Shown: positions 1-8,740 of the stretch, one piece after another
How positions within the stretch are numbered: the stretch's first letter is position 1
How the letters are laid out: every line of letters starts with the position of its first letter
Assembly: GCF_010501075.1 (NCBI RefSeq)
Contig: NZ_QVMN01000007.1
Location: forward strand, 164,878-228,877
Source: Dysgonomonas sp. 25
GTDB taxonomy: Bacteria > Bacteroidota > Bacteroidia > Bacteroidales > Dysgonomonadaceae
DNA: 64,000 bases
Reading direction: 5' to 3'
The notes under the pieces: generated by a model
The model's input: only the letters and a program-made list of their open reading frames with translations
Database searches by the model: none
Told to the model about the DNA's origin: nothing
Program-made: the position numbers and the translations under genes

Positions 1-1198
1 TAGTGAAGCGTACACTCGGGTCGCGATAGAGCATTGTTTCGGTTATGAATTTCTTATACCCGTCGGACAAGGATTCCTTTGTATGGTCGAATTTCTTATT
101 GTTGAGTTTCTGTATTTTGTAGCCTGCCCGTATGCCTACGCGGTATGCCGGCGAACCGGGAATAACGTCCTGAATGGTAACGAGGTTGTCGGTGTTGAAA
201 TACATCCCTGTATAGTTGTAACGGTTGAATTTGACCTCGTATTTGCTGCTCGTCTTTCCCGTTGAGTAAGGGAACTGCATCAGTATCAACGGTGTCATGA
301 TGCGGACGTATTCTTCGAGCGGGTATTTCTCAGCCAATAATTCCTGTATGTTGCAATCCCACACCTGCGTCATCTTCTCGGTGTCTATTATCTTCTTGTC
401 GTAGAAGCTGATGCCGAACTCGACAATGTATTTGCACCTTTTCTCTGCCGATTCGTCCGAGGCATTCAGAGCCGGTATGGCAACCATTTTTCCGTGGTCT
501 TTGTCGAAACGATATGCCGGCGCTACCGAATCGGTTGCAGCAGCTGAATATTTGGCATTGGGCGAGAATGAATAGTATGTCTGGATGAGTATATCCGGAT
601 TCTGGGTGTCGCGCACCATGCCTTTCGATTGCAATTCCATACTCACCAGATTGGTGATGTAGGTATCTATGGCAGGGATGCTTTGCCCCGGCTCGGTGTA
701 GAAATCGTATGTATGGAAGTAAGTATAATCGGCATTGTCGTGCGGTGTTATTTTCACGGGTAGCGTAAAAGTCTGGCTATTGGTGTCTTCGAGGCTATAG
801 AATGAGAAAAATTCAGACAGTTGCTGCTCGCTTATCGCATTCGTATTGATACAGTTGCGGGTTAGCGTGTATTCCTGAAAGCTGGTGCTTTGGTTGCGAA
901 TGGTGAATTTCACAGTCGGGTCGTACACATCGAACAGCCAGCGGGCGATAGTCGCATTATCGCGCAGAAAGGTAGCCTGCCCGTTGATTTCCATGATGAT
1001 ATCGTTCACCCTGAAGCCTGCTCTTTCGGCCGGTGAGTTTGGTTCTACGTCGGTAATCACCAATTCGCCGTAACCCCAATTCGGATTCTGGCTGAATTCG
1101 AATGTTATTCCGTAATAGCAGTTTTTATCAGTTAGTTGAGCATTGATATTCAGTATACCAAATGCAAGAAAAAGTAGGATAACGTAATATTTTCTCAT
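1..1198 (-). CDS. PDZ and DUF4136-like exported protein, cut by the left window edge
   Basis: An open reading frame of about 399 codons runs on the minus strand from the ATG at 1196-1198 and leaves the window without a stop. It begins with a signal peptide (MRKYYVILLFLAFGILNINA). A PDZ-like domain follows at about residues 30-100 (VEPNSPAERAGFRVNDIIM). The middle part contains PDILIQTYYSF, which resembles DUF4136. A second PDZ-like domain at about residues 325-399 (VIPGSPAYRVGIRAGYKI) reaches the edge. The protein is probably periplasmic or envelope-bound. No catalytic motif is visible and the function is unknown. The PDZ calls are secure, the DUF4136 call is moderate. Confidence 0.8.
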   Translation of the reverse strand, partial: MRKYYVILLFLAFGILNINAQLTDKNCYYGITFEFSQNPNWGYGELVITDVEPNSPAERAGFRVNDIIMEINGQATFLRDNATIARWLFDVYDPTVKFTIRNQSTSFQEYTLTRNCINTNAISEQQLSEFFSFYSLEDTNSQTFTLPVKITPHDNADYTYFHTYDFYTEPGQSIPAIDTYITNLVSMELQSKGMVRDTQNPDILIQTYYSFSPNAKYSAAATDSVAPAYRFDKDHGKMVAIPALNASDESAEKRCKYIVEFGISFYDKKIIDTEKMTQVWDCNIQELLAEKYPLEEYVRIMTPLILMQFPYSTGKTSSKYEVKFNRYNYTGMYFNTDNLVTIQDVIPGSPAYRVGIRAGYKIQKLNNKKFDHTKESLSDGYKKFITETMLYRDPSVRFT

Positions 1199-1262
1199 TG
1201 CTAACTACCGGGTAAATAATTCAGGGTACAAATATATGATTTTTTAGTGGTTAAACGAATCG

Positions 1263-1291
1263 TTAGTTTCGATAATTATTCAGTAACTTTG
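1263..1291 (+). promoter_or_regulatory. Possible promoter of ribE
   Basis: TAACTTTG at 1284-1291 matches the Bacteroidetes -7 box TAnnTTTG. TTAG at 1263-1266, 17 bases upstream, is a weak -33 box. The ATG of ribE lies 40 bases downstream. No FMN riboswitch is visible in the short leader. Confidence 0.45.
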
Positions 1292-1331
1292 TCTGATATT
1301 AACCAGAACTATAAAACAGAAAGGAAAATAT

Positions 1332-1931
1332 ATGTTTTCGGGAATTGTAGAAGAAGCTGCTCCTGTTGTGGCATTGAGGCCTGAAGGAGAGAATTTGCAC
1401 ATCACGATGAAGTGCTCTTTTGTGAACGAGTTAAAAATCGACCAGAGTGTGGCGCACAACGGCGTTTGCCTGACTGTGGTGAGCCTCGATGATAATACCT
1501 ATACTGTGACGGCGATAAAGGAGACTTTAGACCGTTCGAATCTCGGTTTGCTCGAAATTGGAAGCAAAGTCAATTTGGAACGTAGTATGTTGATGAACGG
1601 GCGCTTAGACGGGCACATCGTTCAGGGGCACGTCGACCAGACGGCTACCTGCACCAAAGTAGAAGAAGCAGGCGGTAGCTGGTATTATACTTTCGAGTAT
1701 AAGTTCGACCGCGAAATGGCTAAGAAAGGTTATTTTACGGTAGACAAAGGTTCGGTGACCGTCAATGGTGTCAGCCTTACGGTGGTAGCGCCTACGGATA
1801 ATACCTTTCAGGTAGCTATTATCCCTTTCACACATGAACATACGAATTTTCACCAGATAAAGGAAGGAACGGTCGTAAACCTCGAATTCGATATTATCGG
1901 TAAATATATCAGCCGCTTACAGCAATTCTGA
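1332..1931 (+). CDS. ribE: Riboflavin synthase, alpha subunit
   Basis: 199 residues, the normal length. The enzyme dismutates two 6,7-dimethyl-8-ribityllumazine molecules into riboflavin and the pyrimidinedione in the cytosol. The sequence shows the expected two lumazine-binding barrel repeats. Repeat one has MFSGIVEE at the N-terminus, AHNGVCLTVV near residue 41 and GRLDGHIVQGHVD near 90-102. Repeat two has KGSVTVNGVSLTVV near 139-152. The ATG is directly followed by the conserved MFSGIVEE, which fixes the start. No other riboflavin genes are adjacent. Some genomes call this gene ribC. Confidence 0.96.
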   Translation: MFSGIVEEAAPVVALRPEGENLHITMKCSFVNELKIDQSVAHNGVCLTVVSLDDNTYTVTAIKETLDRSNLGLLEIGSKVNLERSMLMNGRLDGHIVQGHVDQTATCTKVEEAGGSWYYTFEYKFDREMAKKGYFTVDKGSVTVNGVSLTVVAPTDNTFQVAIIPFTHEHTNFHQIKEGTVVNLEFDIIGKYISRLQQF

Positions 1932-1942
1932 TCCCTGTCTAT

Positions 1943-2581
1943 ATGATTCGATACATATTGATTTTCTTCTTTTCATTATCTCCAATCGTCCTTTGCGGCC
2001 AAACCGAAGGGAAAGTGGCTTTAGAAGAGAAATTGCAGGAGGTATATAAAGAAGATCAGGCCATACGTAAAAGTTTATCTAATATTAGCCGAGAATGGGC
2101 AGGCAAACCTGAGTTGAGGCAGAAAATAGATAGCATTGTTGCCGTAATACAGAAAAAAGATTCGGAGCACCAGCTATATATTTCTACTATTTTAGATACA
2201 AATGGTTGGCCTTCAGATTTGTCATCTAAAGCGAATACAGCTATATTTCTGGTCATACAGCACGCTCCATTGGATTATATGAAGAAATACAGTGAAATGG
2301 TTTCGGAACAATATGCAAATGGATTGATAGAACCAAGCCTGTATGCAATCTTCAAAGATAGATTGTTGATGTATAGTGATGAAAAGCAACTGTATGGTTC
2401 TCAGACAATGAACGGTTATGTATGGCCGATAGAAGATCCTGAAAATGTAAATGCGAGAAGAGAAAAAATGGGGCTGTCTACGATGGAAAAGTATTTAGAA
2501 ATGTTCTCTAAATCAGGGGTAACCATTGTTTGGGAAAAAGATATTACAGTAGAAGAGCTGAGAGCTTTAATTAAAAGATAA
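1943..2581 (+). CDS. Exported DUF6624-like protein
   Basis: 212 residues with an N-terminal signal peptide (MIRYILIFFFSLSPIVLCGQ). The middle and C-terminal parts carry GWPSD, VIQHAPLDYMKKY, DRLLMYSDEKQLYGSQ and RREKMGLSTMEKY, a pattern I associate with DUF6624, whose function is unknown. It starts 12 bases after the ribE stop and may be cotranscribed with it. No enzymatic motif is visible and the riboflavin neighbourhood does not give it a role. Confidence 0.75.
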   Translation: MIRYILIFFFSLSPIVLCGQTEGKVALEEKLQEVYKEDQAIRKSLSNISREWAGKPELRQKIDSIVAVIQKKDSEHQLYISTILDTNGWPSDLSSKANTAIFLVIQHAPLDYMKKYSEMVSEQYANGLIEPSLYAIFKDRLLMYSDEKQLYGSQTMNGYVWPIEDPENVNARREKMGLSTMEKYLEMFSKSGVTIVWEKDITVEELRALIKR

Positions 2582-2603
2582 GTAAAAATAAAATATAAGA
2601 AAT

Positions 2604-3149
2604 ATGGATTTTTACGAATTAGTTGCTCAACGTCAGAGTTGCCGCAAATTCGATACGGAGCGGATTGTCGACCGCGATACGATTAACCGTATTCTGGAGG
2701 CTGCCCGCCTGTCGCCCTCGGCATGTAATGCGCAACCGTGGCATTTTATCGTTGTAGACGAACCCGAAATGAAGAATAAGGTTGCCGATGCTGCTTCGAC
2801 CAAATTGCTTGGGATGAACCATTTTACCAAGCAAGCCCCCGTACATATCGTGGTGGTGGAGGAGAAAATGAACGCTATGTCGGGTATCGGGAGTGTCATA
2901 AAGGATAAACACTTTGCTTTCCTCGATATCGGTATTGCCGCTACCCATATTTGCCTGGCTGCCGAAGCCGAAGGCTTGGGAACGTGCATATTGGGCTGGT
3001 TTGGCGAGAAGAAGATGAAAAAGCTACTCAACGTGCCGGACAATAAGCGCATTGTATTGGATATCCTTATCGGCTATCCGGCGCAACCGCTACGCGAAAA
3101 GAAACGGAAACCATTCGGGGAAGTGGTTTCTTACAATACCTATAAATAA
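2604..3149 (+). CDS. Nitroreductase family FMN oxidoreductase
   Basis: 181 residues, typical of small NfnB-like nitroreductases. The N-terminal RQSCRKFD and the LSPSACNAQPWHFIVVD segment match the FMN-binding part of the family. AAEAEGLGTCILGWF and VLDILIGYP match the C-terminal half. Members use FMN and NAD(P)H to reduce nitro compounds or quinones, and the substrate cannot be read from sequence. It is the first gene of a tight run with the next two genes (10 and 3 base gaps), so it is probably the head of an operon. Confidence 0.9.
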   Translation: MDFYELVAQRQSCRKFDTERIVDRDTINRILEAARLSPSACNAQPWHFIVVDEPEMKNKVADAASTKLLGMNHFTKQAPVHIVVVEEKMNAMSGIGSVIKDKHFAFLDIGIAATHICLAAEAEGLGTCILGWFGEKKMKKLLNVPDNKRIVLDILIGYPAQPLREKKRKPFGEVVSYNTYK

Positions 3150-3159
3150 CACACAAAAA

Positions 3160-3774
3160 ATGAAAAATCTGAAATACTGGCTTGGCCTGTTGCTTATTGC
3201 TATTGTGACCGTCTGGTCGGGCATCGATGCTTACGAAACGACTCTTTGGTTTCTCGAAGCCGGATTGTGCTTGGTGGGGGTTGCAGCCTTGCTGTTGACT
3301 TTCAATAAGTTTAAATTTACAAACCTGACCTATACGATTATTTTCTTCGAGTTTATCATATTGCTGGTCGGCGCGCACTATTCCTATGCGCGTGTTCCTT
3401 TGTTCGATTGGATTCGTGAAGTATTCGACCAGGACAGAAATAACTATGATAAGCTGGGACACTTTTTCCAAGGCTTTGCACCGGCATTTATCTCCCGCGA
3501 GATACTTATCCGCCTGAAAGTGTTGAACAAACGTAGCTGGCTGCCTTTCTTTGTTGTATGTATTTCGCTTAGTATAAGTGCTTTCTACGAACTGATAGAA
3601 TGGTGGGGAGCTCTGCTTATCGAAAGTTCGGCCGACGACTTCTTAGGCATGCAAGGCTATGAATGGGACACACAGTCGGATATGCTTTGCGCTATGCTCG
3701 GGGCTATCAGCATGCTCGTTTTCTTCTCCAGATGGCAGGATAAGCAGATAAACAAGCTGACAAACGAAAAATAG
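3160..3774 (+). CDS. DUF2238 (YjdF-like) membrane protein
   Basis: I place the start at the ATG at 3160 (MKNLKYWLGLLLI), giving 204 residues. A frame that is open upstream to 3052 overlaps the nitroreductase and is unlikely to be translated. Several hydrophobic helices are visible. The stretch DKLGHFFQGFAPAFISREIL is the hallmark of DUF2238/YjdF inner-membrane proteins, and FYELIEWWGA with DTQSDMLCAMLGA follows as expected. The family function is unknown. It sits between a nitroreductase and an EamA exporter in a probable operon. Confidence 0.88.
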   Translation: MKNLKYWLGLLLIAIVTVWSGIDAYETTLWFLEAGLCLVGVAALLLTFNKFKFTNLTYTIIFFEFIILLVGAHYSYARVPLFDWIREVFDQDRNNYDKLGHFFQGFAPAFISREILIRLKVLNKRSWLPFFVVCISLSISAFYELIEWWGALLIESSADDFLGMQGYEWDTQSDMLCAMLGAISMLVFFSRWQDKQINKLTNEK

Positions 3775-3777
3775 CCA

Positions 3778-4710
3778 ATGGCACTATCCTCTAAGGCGCA
3801 AGGGCATTTGATAATGCTGGCTGTAATGACCGTTTTCGGTTTGAATATCCCTGTCAATAAATACTTATATGCTTCGGGATATATCTCGCCGTTCGGGATG
3901 ACGGCCACACGTATGACGTTCGCTGCCATTGCCTTTTGGCTTATATCGCTCTTTTTGCCGAAAGAAAAAGTCGACAAACGCGACTTGCTCTTGCTTGTGG
4001 GTGCAGGCCTTTGCGGGATGCTTTGTAATCAGGGGCTTTTTGCATACGGGCTGGGTATGACGTCTTCGGTGGATGCTTCTATTATTACCACCAGCGGGCC
4101 GCTGTTTGCCATGATTATGGCTGCCATAATACTGAAAGAGCCGATAACTTTTCAAAAAATAGGAGGAGTCCTTGTGGGTGGTGTTGGAGCTGTAATATTG
4201 GTGCTCACCGCTCATCAGATTGCTGCAACGGATTCGGGTAATAATATGATGGGAAATCTGTCTATATTCAGTGCGCAGCTGTTTTATTCGTTCTATTTGG
4301 TAATTACGCGTCCGCTGGCGACTAAATATTCGCCCATCACCATGATGAAATGGATGTTTCTGCCTTCGTCGATTATTGGCTTGCTGCTATTCGGGAAAGA
4401 TATGGTTTATGCGCCCATGTTCCATCAGTCGGATATGACACCTTTGCTGATGATTGCTTTCACGCTATTCGGGGCGACGTTTTTTACCTACCTGATGATT
4501 CCGCTGGCGCAACGGCGCATACGTCCCACTACCATATCGATGTATAACAACCTGCAACCGCTGATAGCGACGATTGTTGCCATTGCGATGATGGGGGAGA
4601 AATTCTCGGTGATGAAACTGGTAGCATCCGTATTTATTTTTGCAGGGGTTTATCTGGTTACAACGAGCAAGTCGAAAGCGGATATAGAAACTGAAAAAAT
4701 AATGAAATAG
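3778..4710 (+). CDS. EamA/DMT superfamily transporter
   Basis: 310 residues with about ten hydrophobic helices in two EamA repeats. The first repeat begins at MLAVMTVFGLNIPVNKYL and ends near KEPITFQKIGGVLVGGVGAV. The second ends near GEKFSVMKLVASVFIFAGVY. These are the usual ends of DMT exporter repeats. Such proteins export amino acids or other metabolites from the cytosol, and the substrate is not predictable here. The ATG lies three bases after the preceding stop, so translation is likely coupled. Confidence 0.9.
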   Translation: MALSSKAQGHLIMLAVMTVFGLNIPVNKYLYASGYISPFGMTATRMTFAAIAFWLISLFLPKEKVDKRDLLLLVGAGLCGMLCNQGLFAYGLGMTSSVDASIITTSGPLFAMIMAAIILKEPITFQKIGGVLVGGVGAVILVLTAHQIAATDSGNNMMGNLSIFSAQLFYSFYLVITRPLATKYSPITMMKWMFLPSSIIGLLLFGKDMVYAPMFHQSDMTPLLMIAFTLFGATFFTYLMIPLAQRRIRPTTISMYNNLQPLIATIVAIAMMGEKFSVMKLVASVFIFAGVYLVTTSKSKADIETEKIMK

Positions 4711-4720
4711 GCAGCATAAA

Positions 4721-4750
4721 TTTACGTTATAAAAATAAAATGTACCTTTG
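4721..4750 (+). promoter_or_regulatory. Promoter of the small envelope protein pair
   Basis: TTTA at 4721-4724, an 18-base spacer and TACCTTTG at 4743-4750 fit the Bacteroidetes sigma-ABfr promoter. The ATG of the downstream gene is at 4772. Confidence 0.6.
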
Positions 4751-4771
4751 TAGGTGTATTTACATTATTGA

Positions 4772-5281
4772 ATGAAAAAAGTTTTATTGATAACCATTTT
4801 GTCTTTTATGGCAGTCGCTTCCTATGCCCAGTTTGTAGGAGTGGGAGCGCAATATGCCGATGCTAAGGGCAAAGGCAATGCTATTCAGTTCGCGGCCAAT
4901 TTGTCATTCCCTTATTGGCACGAGGATAACGCACTGAATACGTTTGTTTCGGGCGGAATAGACTATACCGGAGGCAGTTCGCCTGTGGCGGGACTGAATG
5001 TTAAACCCATTATGCTGACAACTTATTTCAGCGAATCGTTGTTTAATAAATATCCCTTTACGGTGATGGCCGGCCTTGACGGAGGTTACCTGTTCAACTT
5101 CAGGCATGGAAAAAACGGTGTGGTGTTGACACCTAATATATACATCGATTATAAATTTTTCTTTGTAAAAGCCGGATACGATATGAATGTTACGGCGGGG
5201 AAAGAACAATTCTTTGTACGCGCTGGCATCTGCATAGGGATGGGTACTTTGAAAATGCTTCCGAATACGAAAATACGTTGA
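4772..5281 (+). CDS. Small exported beta-rich protein, copy 1
   Basis: 169 residues with a signal peptide (MKKVLLITILSFMAVASYAQ). The rest is rich in alternating hydrophobic and aromatic residues, such as VGVGAQYADA, FVSGGIDYTGG and YIDYKFFFVKAGYDM, and ends in FVRAGICIGMG. This looks like a small outer-membrane beta-barrel, but no family is recognised with certainty. It is a clear paralogue of the next gene, aligning along its whole length. The two genes nearly touch and share one good promoter. Confidence 0.75.
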   Translation: MKKVLLITILSFMAVASYAQFVGVGAQYADAKGKGNAIQFAANLSFPYWHEDNALNTFVSGGIDYTGGSSPVAGLNVKPIMLTTYFSESLFNKYPFTVMAGLDGGYLFNFRHGKNGVVLTPNIYIDYKFFFVKAGYDMNVTAGKEQFFVRAGICIGMGTLKMLPNTKIR

Positions 5282-5283
5282 TT

Positions 5284-5775
5284 ATGAAGAAATATATTTT
5301 TATACTTTTATTTTTTATTCCTGTTGCGGGATTCTCTCAATTGGTAGGGGTTGCCGGACAGTGGACGAAATTTGAAGGGGATAGCCATTTTCAGTTTAAT
5401 GCCTCGGCATCGTTTCCTTATTTAAACAATCTGGGCGACAAAACCTGCTGGATGTTTGGCGGAGGGGTCGATTACCTATCGGGGAGTACGACCGTTTCGG
5501 GGTTGAATATCAAGCCGGCACAGTTTGTTATTACATCGGCTAATATATTCGGGGTGAAAAGTTATACCATTATGTTAGGTGCCGATGCCGGATATAATTT
5601 CAACTTCAACCATGGTAACGACGGAATCATACTGACGCCGAACATATACATGGACTATAAGATATTTTACGTGAAAGCCGGATACGATTACAATACTTCC
5701 CACAACGAAGGACAATTCTTTGTGCGAGCAGGTTTAGGGCTTGGAGTCGGCTTTTTCAAGATGTTTAAACGTTAG
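5284..5775 (+). CDS. Small exported beta-rich protein, copy 2
   Basis: 163 residues from the ATG at 5284. A TTG at 5278 in the same frame is possible but overlaps the previous stop. Signal peptide MKKYIFILLFFIPVAGFSQ. It aligns with the upstream gene: VGVAGQW against VGVGAQY, GGGVDYLSGS against SGGIDYTGGS, ILTPNIYMDYKIFYVKAGYD against VLTPNIYIDYKFFFVKAGYD. This is a local tandem duplication that has since diverged. Probable small outer-membrane barrel of unknown role. Confidence 0.75.
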   Translation: MKKYIFILLFFIPVAGFSQLVGVAGQWTKFEGDSHFQFNASASFPYLNNLGDKTCWMFGGGVDYLSGSTTVSGLNIKPAQFVITSANIFGVKSYTIMLGADAGYNFNFNHGNDGIILTPNIYMDYKIFYVKAGYDYNTSHNEGQFFVRAGLGLGVGFFKMFKR

Positions 5776-5831
5776 CATATTAACTTTTCAAAAAAAAAGA
5801 AAACAGAAAGGCTGTTTCGGCATATCATACA

Positions 5832-6905
5832 ATGAAAATAGCAGCGCTTGTATCAGGTGGGGTAGACAGTTCGGTAGTTGTGCATCAACTCAAGGAACAA
5901 GGATATGACCCTACCATTTTTTATATCCGCATCGGCATGGAGGACAAAGACGGTTATATCGACTGTCCTGCCGAAGAAGATATCGAGATAACGACTTACA
6001 TCGCCAAAAGATATGGCTGCAAGATGGAAGTTGTCTCTTTGCACGAGGAATATTGGGATAATGTGGTGAGTTATACCATAGAAGCTGTGAAGCGTGGCTT
6101 GACGCCTAATCCCGATATGATGTGCAACAAGATGATAAAGTTCGGCTACTTCGACCAGAAGTGGGGACACGAATATGACAAAATAGCAACCGGACATTAT
6201 GCCACAACCACCGAATTGAACGGGAAAACATGGCTCTCGACGGCCAAAGATAAAGTGAAAGACCAGACCGATTTTCTGGCGCAGGTTACCCCTGTCCAGA
6301 TTTCCAAATTGATGTTTCCGATAGGGCATTTGCTGAAAAGCGAAGTGCGCGCCATAGCTGCCGAACAGGCTCTTCCGTCTGCCAAGCGGAAGGATAGCCA
6401 GGGGATTTGCTTCCTCGGTAAGATAGACTACAACGATTTCATCCGCCGCTATCTGGGCGAAAAAGAAGGCTTGATAGTCGAATTGGAAACGGGTAAAATC
6501 ATCGGACGGCACAAGGGTTACTGGTTTCACACTATCGGACAGCGCAAAGGGCTTGGCCTGAGCGGCGGGCCGTGGTATGTGATAAAGAAAGATATCGATC
6601 GCAATATTATATATGTATCTAATGGCTACGATCCCGAAACACAATACGGGAAAGTGGTGAATATGTCGGGTTTCTCCTTTATCACCGAAGATATTTGGGG
6701 CGACTTCGAAGGGCGTAAGGATATAACCTTCAAAATTCGCCATACGCCTGAATTTACCAAAGGTCAGATTGAAAAAATCGGCGACTTGTACCGCATACAT
6801 TCCGAAGAGAAGATACAAGGTATTGCTGCTGGACAATTCGGCGTCGTTTACGATGCTGATTCCCATTTATGTATCGGTAGCGGCGAAATCGTTCTCGAAA
6901 AATAA
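5832..6905 (+). CDS. mnmA: tRNA-specific 2-thiouridylase
   Basis: 357 residues. The enzyme adds sulfur to U34 of the Glu, Gln and Lys tRNA wobble position, using ATP and a sulfur relay. The PP-loop SGGVDSSVV is at residues 8-16. The two expected catalytic cysteines are present: C98 in NPDMMCNK and C193 in [16 protein letters not shown] and [18 protein letters not shown] are also typical. The C-terminal barrel is complete. Bacteroidales often carry more than one mnmA paralogue, so this may not be the only copy. The following TRIC gene starts five bases later. Confidence 0.95.
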   Translation: MKIAALVSGGVDSSVVVHQLKEQGYDPTIFYIRIGMEDKDGYIDCPAEEDIEITTYIAKRYGCKMEVVSLHEEYWDNVVSYTIEAVKRGLTPNPDMMCNKMIKFGYFDQKWGHEYDKIATGHYATTTELNGKTWLSTAKDKVKDQTDFLAQVTPVQISKLMFPIGHLLKSEVRAIAAEQALPSAKRKDSQGICFLGKIDYNDFIRRYLGEKEGLIVELETGKIIGRHKGYWFHTIGQRKGLGLSGGPWYVIKKDIDRNIIYVSNGYDPETQYGKVVNMSGFSFITEDIWGDFEGRKDITFKIRHTPEFTKGQIEKIGDLYRIHSEEKIQGIAAGQFGVVYDADSHLCIGSGEIVLEK

Positions 6906-6910
6906 TCTTC

Positions 6911-7543
6911 ATGGAATATCTTGCAGAATTACCTGACATTCAGTTTGTCGATGTTATCGAAGCATTGGGTACGGTAGCCTTTGCTATCAGTGGCATCCGT
7001 TTGGCCTCGGCTAAGCGCTTCGATTGGTTCGGAGCCGTTATCGTAGGTTTTGTAACAGCTATCGGAGGCGGAACGATGCGCGACGTCTTACTGGATGTCA
7101 CTCCTTTCTGGATGCAATCGAGCCTCTATATATGGTGTACGCTTTTCGCGTTTCTTATTGTGGCATTCTTCCGCCGCTTACTCGTTCATCTCGACAATAC
7201 GATTTTCTGGTTCGACTGTATCGGGCTCGGGCTGTTCGTCGTGGTGGGATACGAAAAAACGATGATGCTCGGTTATCCGATGTGGGTTTGCGTCTTTATG
7301 GCGATGATAACCGGTATTGTAGGAGGGATTGTGCGCGATATGTTGATCAACGAAATACCGATTATTTTCACGCAGGAGTTGTATGCCGTAGCTTGTATTA
7401 TAGGCGGTATTATCTTCGGTATATTGATATATTTCGGTGTGGGATTGGTGCTGACCGAAGTCATAACGGCTGTTTCTGTCGTAATTATTCGTATATTAGC
7501 TACCAAGTTCGGCTGGAAGCTGCCGAACCTGAAAGATGACTGA
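6911..7543 (+). CDS. TRIC/UPF0126 family cation channel
   Basis: 210 residues with about six to seven membrane helices in two homologous halves. The first has GTVAFAISGIRLA followed by TAIGGGTMRDVLL. The second has MITGIVGGIVRDMLINE and ends in VIRILATKFGWKLP. The twin GG-x-x-RD motifs are the signature of the UPF0126 family, now called trimeric intracellular cation channels. Prokaryotic members conduct monovalent cations, mainly potassium, across the inner membrane. The start lies five bases after mnmA, a conserved-looking but functionally unexplained pairing. Confidence 0.92.
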   Translation: MEYLAELPDIQFVDVIEALGTVAFAISGIRLASAKRFDWFGAVIVGFVTAIGGGTMRDVLLDVTPFWMQSSLYIWCTLFAFLIVAFFRRLLVHLDNTIFWFDCIGLGLFVVVGYEKTMMLGYPMWVCVFMAMITGIVGGIVRDMLINEIPIIFTQELYAVACIIGGIIFGILIYFGVGLVLTEVITAVSVVIIRILATKFGWKLPNLKDD

Positions 7544-7597
7544 TGATTTAATCATGGATGGAAACCCACTTTCGGATTGACCTAAATATAATCTAAT

Positions 7598-8740
7598 ATG
7601 AAAATAACCAATGCCTTTATACGGCAGCGCTTAACAGAACTAATCAAAGAAAAGCAGCAGCAGAATTCAACAGCCAAACGGCATTCGGCAAAGCTCTTTA
7701 CTATAAAAAAGATTTTTCCTAAATTCCTTAGGGCGGTAATTTTTCATCCTTTCAATCCGTTTTATGCTGTATTCATGCAGTACAAAGCATCGAAAAGCAA
7801 ACGCAAAGACTGTATCGCAGTACAACCTCTATACCCTTTTGCGGTAGACTTTTTCGACTATTTCCTGCAAAATGAAATAAACTTCGATTCGTCGCTTTAT
7901 TATCCGCTTGATGATGAGGCCGAAATAGGGAGTTATATAGATAACCGGCTGATGTCGCTTATTCCCGGTTACGAATCGAAAAAGATGACCGGTACGCAGT
8001 CGGGCATATTAGCCAAGCAAAGGGAATTGTCGGGGAAGATAATGAAAGAGGGCGATTGGTTTCGCCTGTCTTTGGAGGGAAAAGACTATTATTTGCCCCG
8101 GAATGAGTTTGGCGAGCATACCTATATTCACCACTATGGCTTGGGTGTAGTTCCCGAAAGTGTGAAAAAGCACATCGAAGGAAAAGACTTTCTGGATGTT
8201 GGCGCTTATCTGGGCGATACTGCGATTTTTCTCCGTCAGAACTATGCTCCTTCTTGCATATATGCTTACGAACCAGTTTCGTCCAATGCAGAGCAACTGA
8301 AAAGTGTAATCGAGAAAAATAAAGCCGATAATATTGTGTTGGTAGCCAAAGGTTTGAGTAGTGAAAAGGCCGTAGCCGATATTTATATCGATGCAGACGC
8401 TTCGTCCGTTGCTTCTATCAATACGGCTGTTGTAGCTTCCGGTCGTAAGAAGGAATCGATACAGATTACGACCATCGACGACGAATGCCGGAATAAAACA
8501 ATTGGTTTGATAAAGATGGACATCGAAGGGGCTGAGTTTAGCGCTATCAAAGGAGGCTTGGAAACTATAAAACGCGACAAGCCTGTATTGCTGATTTCGT
8601 TGTATCATACCGGAAAAGATTTCTTCGAGATACCGCCTCTGTTGAAAGAAGCAGTTCCGGAATATTGTTTCCGTTTTGTCGACCTCGAAATATTGAACCC
8701 TTTTACCGAAAAAGTGCTGGTTGCTTATCCCTCAATATGA
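7598..8740 (+). CDS. FkbM family methyltransferase
   Basis: 380 residues. The catalytic domain lies in the C-terminal half. FLDVGAYLGDTAIFL (about residue 200) is the SAM-binding motif I, and IGLIKMDIEGAEFSAIKGGL is the FkbM hallmark. The N-terminal 150 residues contain a hydrophobic patch and are not recognised. FkbM enzymes O-methylate sugars or other small molecules, often in glycan or natural-product pathways. No glycan cluster is adjacent. The stop overlaps the next start by ATGA at 8737-8740. Confidence 0.88.
   Translation: MKITNAFIRQRLTELIKEKQQQNSTAKRHSAKLFTIKKIFPKFLRAVIFHPFNPFYAVFMQYKASKSKRKDCIAVQPLYPFAVDFFDYFLQNEINFDSSLYYPLDDEAEIGSYIDNRLMSLIPGYESKKMTGTQSGILAKQRELSGKIMKEGDWFRLSLEGKDYYLPRNEFGEHTYIHHYGLGVVPESVKKHIEGKDFLDVGAYLGDTAIFLRQNYAPSCIYAYEPVSSNAEQLKSVIEKNKADNIVLVAKGLSSEKAVADIYIDADASSVASINTAVVASGRKKESIQITTIDDECRNKTIGLIKMDIEGAEFSAIKGGLETIKRDKPVLLISLYHTGKDFFEIPPLLKEAVPEYCFRFVDLEILNPFTEKVLVAYPSI

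Noticed and set aside
5853..6866. 337-codon open frame opposite mnmA
   Set aside because: Antisense shadow of mnmA, which has all family motifs in its own frame.
7024..7539. 171-codon open frame inside the TRIC channel gene
   Set aside because: Same strand but other frame, Arg/Tyr-rich translation. The TRIC frame carries both family motifs.
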